Source of the DNA: MHLP01 sp043736515
Lineage (GTDB): Bacteria > Patescibacteriota > Minisyncoccia > Phycocordibacterales > UBA6899
Reading direction: 5' to 3'
Length of the DNA: 64,000 nt
Assembly (NCBI GenBank): GCA_043736515.1
Contig: JAYTCK010000021.1
Span: 1-64,000 of the forward strand
Position numbers and translations under genes: made by a program. Positions 41,608-48,918 of the stretch are shown here, piece by piece; positions within the stretch are counted from its first letter, which is position 1; each line of letters starts with the position of its first letter. The notes under the pieces were generated by a model. That model was not told where the DNA came from. It worked only from the letters and a program-made list of their open reading frames with translations, and made no database searches.

Positions 41608-43110
41608 TTACGAAAGATCACGTTCGTATAAAATAGTATCCTGCAAAAACTGCTCCAAATCAAGAAGGGTTTGCATTTTTTGAAGCAGGGATGGAGTCGG
41701 TTCATTGTGTTCCCGAATAAACATTTCATTTTTTTCTATCCCGTAGACATAATTTTTAATGGTAAAATTATTTAATTTCTTTATGTCGCCCATGAGATCG
41801 TGGGAATCAAGAACAATAAATGCGACCGTGCGGTTTCCGAATTCTGATAATGGGAGCGCAAACAAAACCATTGCACTTCCGCTCCCATCATCGTTCAATT
41901 GAGCAATGCCGCCACGATACCCACCGTCTCGAGATAGGATCCACGGATTTTTATTTTCCCAAACATACCGCAACTCTCCGTTGTCGCTTTTCCACGCTCT
42001 CTCAGGAAGAAGTGAAACATTGATGAGGAAATTTTTTTGAGCCTCAACATACTGAAGCAGTGTGAATAAGTTACGCGCTGAGGTCGTTGACGTGTCGCCT
42101 GACAACACTCCGCCAAATTGGGTGGCTTCCATTCCTATGGCTTTTGCTTTTTGGTTCATATACGACACAAACTGCTTTATTCCATGCACCTCAGCAAACG
42201 CCTTTGCCGCAGTATCGTTTGTATCGAAAAGAAGCGGGTGAATAAGGGCGCCAAGGGGTAGTTCATCCACCTCTCCTATAGAGTAATTGCGCGCAATTGA
42301 TTTTCCGAGCAAAAGCTCTCCCATGCGCACAATCTTGTACTGATTTACCGCTTCAACTGCCACAAGGGCGGTGGCAAGCGAAGCCAGTGCCCCTGGGGGG
42401 CGCTTACTATCGGCTTTTCTCTCCCAAAGTACCGTCCCATTTCCAATATCTGCCACTATGAATGAAGGCGCACTCACCATCGGAGGCTCCTCTTTTTCGG
42501 GGAGAGAGCGTAAATAATAGCGCGAAGATGTTGCCATACTCTCTTTCGGAATCCCGCCCGTAATGAACACGCGAGTCCCTACGGTGCTAAATGCATAGAT
42601 TTCCCCTGCGTCCTCGGTAGAGAGGCGTATACATCCTCCTGAATAACCTCGAGGGACATCGTCCCCATTCACATATGTCGGCCACCCATGAATAAAAAAA
42701 TTTCCGTAAAATTGCATGCTATACGGCATCCATGTCTCTCCAATAGAGGAGAAGTGCTTTCGTTCTTTTGTCTGTATTGCATATTTCCCCGTTGGGGTTT
42801 CCCAAAAGGTACTCTCCCTTCCGCGTGAAAGTATAGGAAACGTTTTTACCAATACACTTCCTTCATACAAAGACAGCGTCATGCTTGGAAGATCGGCAAC
42901 TATAAGTTTTTCTCCTGCCGGGACAACAAGACTTTGCGGACTGTGGAGTTCTTCATTTTGAGCAAATTTATATAATAGGGCCGGAGAGCCGAGAGCGAAC
43001 TCTCGCTCAACCGGAATGAGCACTCCCCCCGCCACAAACAGCGCAACAAATGAGAGCCATATTCCCATTAAAAAATAAAGTTGCTTGCTGTGTTTTTTAC
43101 TATTCATCAT
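41608..43110 (-). CDS. L,D-transpeptidase (YkuD) fused to a degenerate S11/PBP-like domain
   Basis: 500 residues. A membrane helix (LYFLMGIWLSFVALFVAGGVL) is followed by a YkuD domain with HGWPTY (~140) and the catalytic-Cys motif YSGGCIRLS (Cys ~159), where the usual SHGC His is Gly. The C-terminal ~230-440 region aligns with D-Ala-D-Ala carboxypeptidases but the SxxK tetrad reads ALAS, SxN reads DTN and KTG is missing, so that domain looks catalytically dead. Likely a cell-wall cross-linking enzyme. The ATG at 43110 overlaps the upstream stop as ATGA, indicating coupled translation. Confidence 0.82.
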   Translation of the reverse strand: MMNSKKHSKQLYFLMGIWLSFVALFVAGGVLIPVEREFALGSPALLYKFAQNEELHSPQSLVVPAGEKLIVADLPSMTLSLYEGSVLVKTFPILSRGRESTFWETPTGKYAIQTKERKHFSSIGETWMPYSMQFYGNFFIHGWPTYVNGDDVPRGYSGGCIRLSTEDAGEIYAFSTVGTRVFITGGIPKESMATSSRYYLRSLPEKEEPPMVSAPSFIVADIGNGTVLWERKADSKRPPGALASLATALVAVEAVNQYKIVRMGELLLGKSIARNYSIGEVDELPLGALIHPLLFDTNDTAAKAFAEVHGIKQFVSYMNQKAKAIGMEATQFGGVLSGDTSTTSARNLFTLLQYVEAQKNFLINVSLLPERAWKSDNGELRYVWENKNPWILSRDGGYRGGIAQLNDDGSGSAMVLFALPLSEFGNRTVAFIVLDSHDLMGDIKKLNNFTIKNYVYGIEKNEMFIREHNEPTPSLLQKMQTLLDLEQFLQDTILYERDLS

Positions 43111-43745
43111 TCGGGTGTCGTACAGCCTATCTCTCTTTTGAGCCGCACCATGCCTTGCGTCCAAAAAAAGAATATTGTTGCAAGAATTGCCCCAAGCGTG
43201 TCGGCGAGCATGTCTTTCTGGGCATCCCAAATGTCTCCCTGACTCCCGAGATAATCCGCGGCTGCATCCGGCGCGGCGTTTATTGCAAAAATCCATTCAA
43301 TAAATTCATAACTCATTGCAATTGTTGCAATGACGAACACTGGATAGGTAAAAAGCAAAAACCGATTCGCAACAAGTCGTTTTTCGAGCAGCCACTCGGC
43401 AACAGGATACGCATAAAAGCCGACAGTAAAATGCGCGATACGATCATAGTGATTACGTTCAAAACCAAAGAGATCCGTGACGAAGCCGAACGGCACTTCG
43501 GCAAATGTATAATGACCACCTATGGTATGGAGAAAAATTAGTACACTCATAAGGAGGTACGCAGTATTAGAAAATCGGATGCCTCGAGAATAGAAAAAAA
43601 GGAGTATGCCCACAATAATCCACACAGTAAGATTTTCGACAAACCAGGTTGCGCGATCAAGCGGGGCGATTGCTAATACCCCACACAAAAACACATAGAA
43701 ACAGAGGAGGGCACCGAGTAGTTTTCGAGACGGTTTGAGATCCAT
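43107..43745 (-). CDS. DUF2238 (YjdF-like) integral membrane protein
   Basis: 212 residues with about six membrane helices. Family signatures: LHTIGGHYTFAEVPFG, RNHYDRIAHFTVGF, SYEFIEWIFA and GSQGDIWDAQKDMLADTLGA. The clustered His, Asp and Glu on the membrane face suggest a metal-dependent site, but no activity is established. TATACT lies six bases before the ATG. First gene of the operon containing the L,D-transpeptidase. Confidence 0.85.
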   Translation of the reverse strand: MDLKPSRKLLGALLCFYVFLCGVLAIAPLDRATWFVENLTVWIIVGILLFFYSRGIRFSNTAYLLMSVLIFLHTIGGHYTFAEVPFGFVTDLFGFERNHYDRIAHFTVGFYAYPVAEWLLEKRLVANRFLLFTYPVFVIATIAMSYEFIEWIFAINAAPDAAADYLGSQGDIWDAQKDMLADTLGAILATIFFFWTQGMVRLKREIGCTTPE

Positions 43746-43751
43746 ATGATA

Positions 43752-43757
43752 AGTATA
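43752..43757 (-). promoter_or_regulatory. -10 box of leaderless type for the DUF2238 gene
   Basis: TATACT, six bases (TATCAT), ATG at 43745. Confidence 0.55.
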
Positions 43758-43759
43758 AA

Positions 43760-44377
43760 CTATTCCTCTGATTCTTTAACTTTTTTCTCCAGTTTGTGCT
43801 CTTTCTTTTCAATCTGGTCAGTGATGCGACTGCGTAAAAATATAATAAACCAGGCAATAAATGCTCCGAGAAGTGCCCCGAAAATGATAAATTTTTCTGC
43901 CCGTTTTACTTGCCCCAAGAATGACTCAATGGCGCTACCAAACACATAGCCTCCAACGGAAAAAAATATTGCCCACACAACGGCACCGAGAAAATTAAAC
44001 AGGAGAAATTTTGACCATTTTACGCCACTGGTACCCAGTGCTATGGGAATCACCGTACGAAACCCGTACATAAATCGTGAGCAGAAAATAATCCACGCTT
44101 GGTGTCGCTCAATCAATAAGTGAATACGTTCAACCCGATCGGCAAGATGGGGACGCCGCGCAAGATACTCTTTTCCTTTATATCGTCCAAAATAAAAAAA
44201 TAAATGATCCCCAACACAGGCTCCCATTATCGCTACAAGAATAACTGGGAAGAGCTCAAGATGCCCCTGGTATGCCGCAAAACCTGCAAGTGCGACAATG
44301 GTTTCACCCTCCAAAAGTGCCAGTAAAAATACTATTGCATACCCATAATTCTGGATAAGCCAGATCAGTGTCTCCAT
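43760..44377 (-). CDS. DedA-family membrane protein
   Basis: 205 residues. DedA/SNARE-associated domain: FLLALLEGETIVALAGF, GDHLFFYFGRYKGKEYL, FCSRFMYGFRTVIPIALG and NFLGAVVWAIFFSVGGY. DedA proteins are flippases for undecaprenyl phosphate or phospholipids. The charged tail (RITDQIEKKEHKLEKKVKES) is cytosolic. The ATG at 44377 is chosen because TATACT lies six bases before it. UppP at 46.5 kb acts on the same lipid carrier. Confidence 0.9.
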   Translation of the reverse strand: METLIWLIQNYGYAIVFLLALLEGETIVALAGFAAYQGHLELFPVILVAIMGACVGDHLFFYFGRYKGKEYLARRPHLADRVERIHLLIERHQAWIIFCSRFMYGFRTVIPIALGTSGVKWSKFLLFNFLGAVVWAIFFSVGGYVFGSAIESFLGQVKRAEKFIIFGALLGAFIAWFIIFLRSRITDQIEKKEHKLEKKVKESEE

Positions 44378-44383
44378 CAAGCT

Positions 44384-44389
44384 AGTATA
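44384..44389 (-). promoter_or_regulatory. -10 box of leaderless type for dedA
   Basis: TATACT, six bases (AGCTTG), ATG at 44377. Confidence 0.55.
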
Positions 44390-44426
44390 ACACGGTACTT
44401 ATCCTGACAATTGACCGACTGAGTGT

Positions 44427-44828
44427 TTATGAGGTTCCTTCCGATTTCAGCAAATCGCGGATGTCAGTCAATAACTTAACTTCCTCGGACTGCATCTTTT
44501 CTTCAGCAGGCTTTGCTTCCTCTTTTTTCTTAAATTTATTTATCGCTTTGACAACCACGAAAAGTGACCAAGCAATAATAAGGAAGCTGATGATTGCTTG
44601 GAGGAATTTCCCATAGGCGATTTCGACGCTGTACAGTTCGAGTGAGAGTCGTGCGAGATTTATCTCCCCAGTTACCGCCCCAAAGACGGGCATAATAATA
44701 TCCCCTACCAAAGAGTTAACAATTGTCCCAAACGCTCCACCAATAATAACACCGATCGCAAGATCAATGACATTCCCCCGCATTGCGAATGATTTAAATT
44801 CCTGGATGACGGACATGTTCTTCATCAT
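44427..44828 (-). CDS. mscL: Large-conductance mechanosensitive channel
   Basis: 133 residues, normal length. QEFKSFAMRGNVIDLAIGVI is the diagnostic N-terminal helix plus TM1, TM2 is IISFLIIAWSLFVVVKAIN, and the C-terminal charged bundle (EEVKLLTDIRDLLKS) is intact. Protects against hypo-osmotic shock. An internal Met (MSVIQEF) may be the true start; TATTAT lies five bases before the first ATG. Confidence 0.95.
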   Translation of the reverse strand: MMKNMSVIQEFKSFAMRGNVIDLAIGVIIGGAFGTIVNSLVGDIIMPVFGAVTGEINLARLSLELYSVEIAYGKFLQAIISFLIIAWSLFVVVKAINKFKKKEEAKPAEEKMQSEEVKLLTDIRDLLKSEGTS

Positions 44829-44843
44829 ATCACATAATATGTT

Positions 44844-44872
44844 AAAAAAACGCGGCTATAGGGCCGCGTTTT
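44844..44872 (-). terminator. Intrinsic terminator of the alpha/beta-hydrolase gene
   Basis: ACGCGGC / GCCGCGT stem with T-run on the minus strand, directly after the stop at 44876. Confidence 0.8.
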
Positions 44873-44875
44873 GTT

Positions 44876-45955
44876 TCAAAAATTGAAAAACTTTTTTGTT
44901 GCATTCCAGCCATATTGCCAAAGTGACTGAATTCTTTTGGGATACCGCACAATAATAACAACGACGATTTCAAAAAGCTCCGTCAGGGCTGCAAGAATGA
45001 CCCCGGATGCCCGGATGAGATCCTCAATGGGGATAAGATTTTCCACCGGATTAGTGACCGCAGCTCCGGGATTATCGTACCTCTCCTTCATCCACTTTAC
45101 CGCGTCGTGAGCACCACGAACAAAAATGTCGTGACCTGCTCCCGGATACACAATGAGCTGTTTGTCTAAAGAAGGAATCTTCGCATACATTTCTTGTACT
45201 GCACCGACAAGTGCGTGCTGATCCTGATCTCCGTGGATAAAGAGGATCGGCACCTGAATAGAGTCGGGTTTTGCCTGAACTGCGTTTGCGGTGCGGTACA
45301 TTTGCTGTGCCGTGCGGGCACGGATTTTGCCATGATATTCGTGCGGATCATCGCTGTTGTTCCGGGGAAGATCGCCAACAGGGAGTGTCGGGAGGATCCT
45401 TGAAACAAAATCCAGCATGGGATCAAGCACTTTTTCATGACGCCGTACCCACTCGCTCGCATTGTGTGTGATCGACAGTGGGGTTCCGATCAACACTACT
45501 CCTGCAAGATATTTCTGCACGTGCGGATATTCCTGAAGGAAACGCAAGATTGCCAGCGCACCCGCACTATTTCCAATGAGAAATACCGATAATTGCCTAT
45601 TTGAGTCGACAGTTAACACTTTATACGTCGTGGCATGCACTGCATGAACCAGACGCAAAAAAGATTTAATTTGTCCGCGCTCACCTGGCTGGGCTTTTGG
45701 TACAGAACGCCCGTGATACGGGAAATCGCACTTTGATACCGAGCAGAACGCATCAAGCAGTATATCGGTAACCGTGTGCATGGCGGGGTATCGCGAATGC
45801 CGACTATAGCCGTGGAACACTGCCGCACGCGCCTCTGTGTCTTCCTCGGGAAGATAACTCACTTCACGCGCCAAGCTCCGAATTAACCGTTCAAAACGTT
45901 TACCAACGAAGTGCCTCATGAATGCACTCCGCACCTCATTAGGCAGGGCTTTCAT
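44876..45955 (-). CDS. Alpha/beta-hydrolase fold protein
   Basis: 359 residues. Nucleophile elbow GNSAGALA, the Asp in HGDQDQHAL and the His in GAGHDIFVRG give a complete catalytic triad (S33/serine-aminopeptidase-like). The ~80 N-terminal residues and the C-terminal hydrophobic stretch (VILAALTELFEIVVVIIVRY) are additions to the core; the latter may bind the membrane. AAAGGA Shine-Dalgarno; promoter TTGACC-17-TAATGT. Substrate unknown. Confidence 0.8.
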   Translation of the reverse strand: MKALPNEVRSAFMRHFVGKRFERLIRSLAREVSYLPEEDTEARAAVFHGYSRHSRYPAMHTVTDILLDAFCSVSKCDFPYHGRSVPKAQPGERGQIKSFLRLVHAVHATTYKVLTVDSNRQLSVFLIGNSAGALAILRFLQEYPHVQKYLAGVVLIGTPLSITHNASEWVRRHEKVLDPMLDFVSRILPTLPVGDLPRNNSDDPHEYHGKIRARTAQQMYRTANAVQAKPDSIQVPILFIHGDQDQHALVGAVQEMYAKIPSLDKQLIVYPGAGHDIFVRGAHDAVKWMKERYDNPGAAVTNPVENLIPIEDLIRASGVILAALTELFEIVVVIIVRYPKRIQSLWQYGWNATKKFFNF

Positions 45956-46056
45956 GATATATTCCTTTCAAAAAACGAGTCTCTCTTTACATTAGTACTT
46001 AGGAGTGAAGTGGTCAATCATGAAAATGAATAACCCTTCATGATCACATGGACTGA

Positions 46057-46542
46057 CTAACGACATTCGATGTGCTGTTCGCGCACATTGCTTTCCTCAT
46101 CAAAGGTGAAGCGCGCCTCAACAAAAGCGCCTTCGAGCGCTTTGGGGAGCCAGTGAATATCGTCCGACCACATCGCATGATAAGGAATATCCTCGAGGGC
46201 GAACCACTCCGGACGCATTTCTTCAGTTTCGCTGGGGTCACCTTCAAACTGTTCTGCAAAAAACACTGAACATTTCTAATCCCAGTCAGGCTTGTGCGGA
46301 AAATGAAACCGAATAAGGGCAGTGTACCGCATGTGTTCTTCTTTTACTTCAACGCAAATTTCTTCACGAACTTCACGTATTGCCGACTCAAGCGGAGTCT
46401 CATCACCATCGCATCTTCCACCTGCTCCATTCCATTTCCCTGCGCCAAACTCCCGTTTCTTCATAGCGAGCAAAATTTTGCCATCACGGAGTAAAAAGCA
46501 AATGTTGGTCTTAAGTATAATTAGTTTAGGACAAATAACCAA
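46057..46542 (-). pseudogene. MTH1-like Nudix hydrolase gene interrupted by an in-frame TAG
   Basis: Residues 1-88 (Nudix box GGRCDGDETPLESAIREVRE-EI) end in FPHKPDWD followed by TAG at 46276-46278. The same frame then continues KCSVFFAEQFEGDPSETEEMRPEWF ... to 46057, exactly the expected second half of the 8-oxo-dGTPase family. The family usually has Gln after PDWD-like segments, so a single CAG to TAG change explains it. It may be a young pseudogene, a sequencing error, or read-through. A TTG at 46542 overlapping the uppP end is the probable start. Confidence 0.75.
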
Positions 46543-47300
46543 AAGAGGAGGGCGAGTACAATACGATATACGCCAAAAGGAATAAAGTTATGTTTTTGAA
46601 TATACACAAGAAGGAATTTAATACTTAAAAGCGCAACGATAAATGACACGATGAAGCCTACAAGTAGTACATCAGCTTCTCCACGAGAAAAGTGAGCAGC
46701 ATTTTTAAGGAGATCAAGCCCGGTTGCGGCACACATTGTTGGCACCGCCAGCAGGAACGAGAATTCAACGGTTGTTTTCCTCTTGAGTCCGAGTAAAAGA
46801 CCACCCATAATTGTTGCTGCCGAGCGAGATACGCCGGGCACCATTGCGAGTGACTGGAAGAGTCCGATACCAAGTGCCTGCTTGTAGGTGACATCGCTGA
46901 TTCCCTTTTCACTTTCCTCTTCTTCGTGTTTTTCCTTATGCAAGAGCTCAAACACAATGAGGACAATCCCGCCGAGGAAAAGTGCTCCGACAACTACATA
47001 TTCATTGCCGAGAAGATACTGCTTGATCAGCTTATATACCGTAAGTCCTATGATCCCCGTAGGAATAAATGCGACAAGAAGTTTTTTGATATTTTCAATT
47101 TGAAGGAGTGCTCTCCAATACAAAAAGACAACGGCAAATATAGCGCCAAGCTGAATGATGATTTCGAAGCTCCCCAGAAATGCTGATTCGGGAATTTTTA
47201 GTAACTCTGCCGCAAGTATGAGATGGCCCGTCGAGGAAACAGGCAAAAATTCAGTGATCCCTTCAATGATTCCGAGCATAATGCTCTCAGCAATAGTCAT
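46521..47300 (-). CDS. uppP: Undecaprenyl-diphosphatase (BacA/UppP)
   Basis: 259 residues with about eight membrane helices. Both catalytic motifs are intact: EGITEFLPVSSTGH near the N-terminus and PGVSRSAATIMGGLLLG in the second half. Recycles undecaprenyl pyrophosphate for peptidoglycan and other surface polymers; confers bacitracin tolerance. TAGAAT lies six bases before the ATG, back to back with the promoter of the Fur-family gene. Confidence 0.95.
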   Translation of the reverse strand: MTIAESIMLGIIEGITEFLPVSSTGHLILAAELLKIPESAFLGSFEIIIQLGAIFAVVFLYWRALLQIENIKKLLVAFIPTGIIGLTVYKLIKQYLLGNEYVVVGALFLGGIVLIVFELLHKEKHEEEESEKGISDVTYKQALGIGLFQSLAMVPGVSRSAATIMGGLLLGLKRKTTVEFSFLLAVPTMCAATGLDLLKNAAHFSRGEADVLLVGFIVSFIVALLSIKFLLVYIQKHNFIPFGVYRIVLALLFWLFVLN

Positions 47301-47306
47301 GAAATG

Positions 47307-47339
47307 ATTCTAGCAATTTTTCTTGGCTTGAGATACACT
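47307..47339. promoter_or_regulatory. Divergent leaderless promoters of uppP and the Fur-family gene
   Basis: Minus strand TAGAAT (47307-47312), six bases to the uppP ATG. Plus strand TACACT (47334-47339), six bases to the ATG at 47346. Fur-type control of both is possible. Confidence 0.5.
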
Positions 47340-47345
47340 CCGCAT

Positions 47346-47786
47346 ATGACTGAAGTTACAAAAGAACATTTTGCTGCATTGCTCCGAAAAAATGGCCTCA
47401 AAGCAACACCGGGGCGATTGTCTCTTCTTCTTCTTCTTGCGAAGGCTGATCGTCCGCTTGCGATTCACGATATCATTCTATACTCAAAAGGAGGGCTTAA
47501 TCAGGCCACTATATACCGCGCGCTCGATTCACTCCTCTCTGTTGGGATCGTACAGCGTGTCGATATGCAGCATGCACACGCACATTACGAACTCGCCCTA
47601 GGCGCGAAGCATCACCACCATCTTATTTGTAAACAGTGCGGTCGTGTCGAAGACGTGGAACATTGCGATGTGAGCGCCATCGAACAAGCGGTACTTAAAA
47701 AATCAAAACTGTTTGCATCAATCCAGACCCACTCCCTTGAATTTTTCGGCCTATGCAAAAAGTGCGACAAACTTTCGCTCAAGTAA
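47346..47786 (+). CDS. Fur-family transcriptional regulator
   Basis: 146 residues. Winged helix (GLKATPGRLSLLLLLAKADRPLAIHDI ... NQATIYRALDSLLSVGIV) and C-terminal dimerisation domain with HHHHLICKQCGRVEDVEHC and CKKCD, the Zn-binding Cys pairs. The His-rich HAHAHYEL and KHHHH segments fit metal sensing (Fe, Zn or peroxide). The ATG at 47346 is chosen over upstream starts because it is leaderless-spaced and begins the domain. Confidence 0.9.
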   Translation: MTEVTKEHFAALLRKNGLKATPGRLSLLLLLAKADRPLAIHDIILYSKGGLNQATIYRALDSLLSVGIVQRVDMQHAHAHYELALGAKHHHHLICKQCGRVEDVEHCDVSAIEQAVLKKSKLFASIQTHSLEFFGLCKKCDKLSLK

Positions 47787-47849
47787 TTATCATTCTCAAA
47801 AACACTTCGATCATAGAAATGTGTTCGACTCTATTGAGTTCCTATAATC

Positions 47850-47879
47850 AAAAGCGCACCAATACTGGTACGCTTTTTA
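47850..47879. terminator. Bidirectional terminator between Fur-family and LUD genes
   Basis: AAAAGCGCACCA, loop ATAC, TGGTACGCTTTTT. Confidence 0.8.
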
Positions 47880-47897
47880 TTATAGAGACCTCATTCA

Positions 47898-48515
47898 CTA
47901 GAAGCCGAGTTTTTCGTTTACCAATATCATGCGCACGTTGCGTTTGATCATAGATGATTCGCCGTTCCAGATAACAATTTTATTAAGAGCAGTGTGAACA
48001 CCATAGAGTCCCATCATGTGTTTGTCTTCAAGCGGAACGACATATTCCCAAAGTCGCTTCATTGCCTCGTCGAGCGTCGGAACAATTTTTTGCATACCAA
48101 TTACAAAAATAATGTTCGGTGATGTAAAAACAATGTGAGGGAGTTGACTACCTGTATTTGATGCGATGACCAACTCTCCTGTTTCAGCAACGGCATGAGC
48201 GCTTCCTAAATAGTAATCTGAAAGAACGCTTTGTTTTCTGAGTAGAGATTGTTTTGCCGGATCTTTTTCGGAAAGTATCGCCTCATGGAGATTGTTCCAC
48301 CCATGTTGTCCCCCTTTAAGATATTCGACAAATCCCACCTCCTCAAGGGTGACAGATGCTCCGTTCATAACTGAGGCTCCAGCAGGAATCAGTTCTTTTA
48401 TTTTTGCGAGTGCCTCCGCGCGTGTTTGTACCACCTCGGCTTCTACTCCCTTTTCCTTCAATGCGGCAATGGTTTTTGCCACAGTATTGTTGTCTGCAAT
48501 TGTGTCGTATAACAT
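47898..48515 (-). CDS. LUD-domain (LutC/YkgG-like, DUF162) protein
   Basis: 205 residues. LUD domain features: GASVMNGASVTLEEVGF, KQSVLSDYYLGSAHAVAETGELVIAS, NTGSQLPHIVFTSPNIIFVIGMQKIV. In other bacteria LUD proteins belong to lactate utilisation (LutABC), but no LutA or LutB partner is nearby, so the role is uncertain. Located 35 bases after an ArsR-type regulator gene, perhaps coregulated. Confidence 0.85.
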   Translation of the reverse strand: MLYDTIADNNTVAKTIAALKEKGVEAEVVQTRAEALAKIKELIPAGASVMNGASVTLEEVGFVEYLKGGQHGWNNLHEAILSEKDPAKQSLLRKQSVLSDYYLGSAHAVAETGELVIASNTGSQLPHIVFTSPNIIFVIGMQKIVPTLDEAMKRLWEYVVPLEDKHMMGLYGVHTALNKIVIWNGESSMIKRNVRMILVNEKLGF

Positions 48516-48550
48516 ATGAATTTTTTAAATAATAACGGCGATGACTAAAA

Positions 48551-48838
48551 CTATGATTTCCCCTTCTCTACGCTTTCGGCGAGCTTCTTAAGCAACTTCG
48601 CCATATATCCCACATTAATCGAGTACGCTATCTCCTGCCCCTCGCGCTCGCTGGCAACGAGGTCTGCCTCTTTAAGGACTTTTAAATGCTGGGATACCGC
48701 AGGCTGCGGCAGTCTAGTTTTGACGGCAATCTCACCCACTGTGCGGGGTCCGCGCATCAGGGCCTCGAGAATACGGTAGCGATTTTCGTTCCCTATCCCC
48801 TTCCCCATCCGCGCAATCTCTTTGCATAAATCACTCAT
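48551..48838 (-). CDS. ArsR-family transcriptional regulator
   Basis: 95 residues. Winged HTH: ENRYRILEALMRGPRTVGEI and RLPQPAVSQHLKVLKEADLV, then REGQEIAYSIN as the wing. No CxC metal site of ArsR/SmtB is visible, so metal sensing is not supported. TAATAT six bases before the ATG suggests a leaderless transcript. Overlapping ATATGC repeats there could be its own operator. Directly upstream of the LUD gene. Confidence 0.85.
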   Translation of the reverse strand: MSDLCKEIARMGKGIGNENRYRILEALMRGPRTVGEIAVKTRLPQPAVSQHLKVLKEADLVASEREGQEIAYSINVGYMAKLLKKLAESVEKGKS

Positions 48839-48864
48839 ATGCATATATTAGCATATATCTATAT
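48839..48864 (-). promoter_or_regulatory. Putative arsR promoter/operator
   Basis: AT-rich repeats of ATATGC (ATATGCTAAT, ATATGCATAT) overlap TAATAT at 48845-48850 and the start codon. Confidence 0.4.
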
Positions 48865-48918
48865 TTCAATGCAAGTGGTCTACGAATTAGCAAAGGGTAG
48901 TGGGGCAAAAGCTGTCCG

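Noticed and set aside
46276..46278. TAG recoded as Gln
   Set aside because: TAG terminates tatD, glyS and the SGNH hydrolase gene at their expected ends, so it is a stop codon here.
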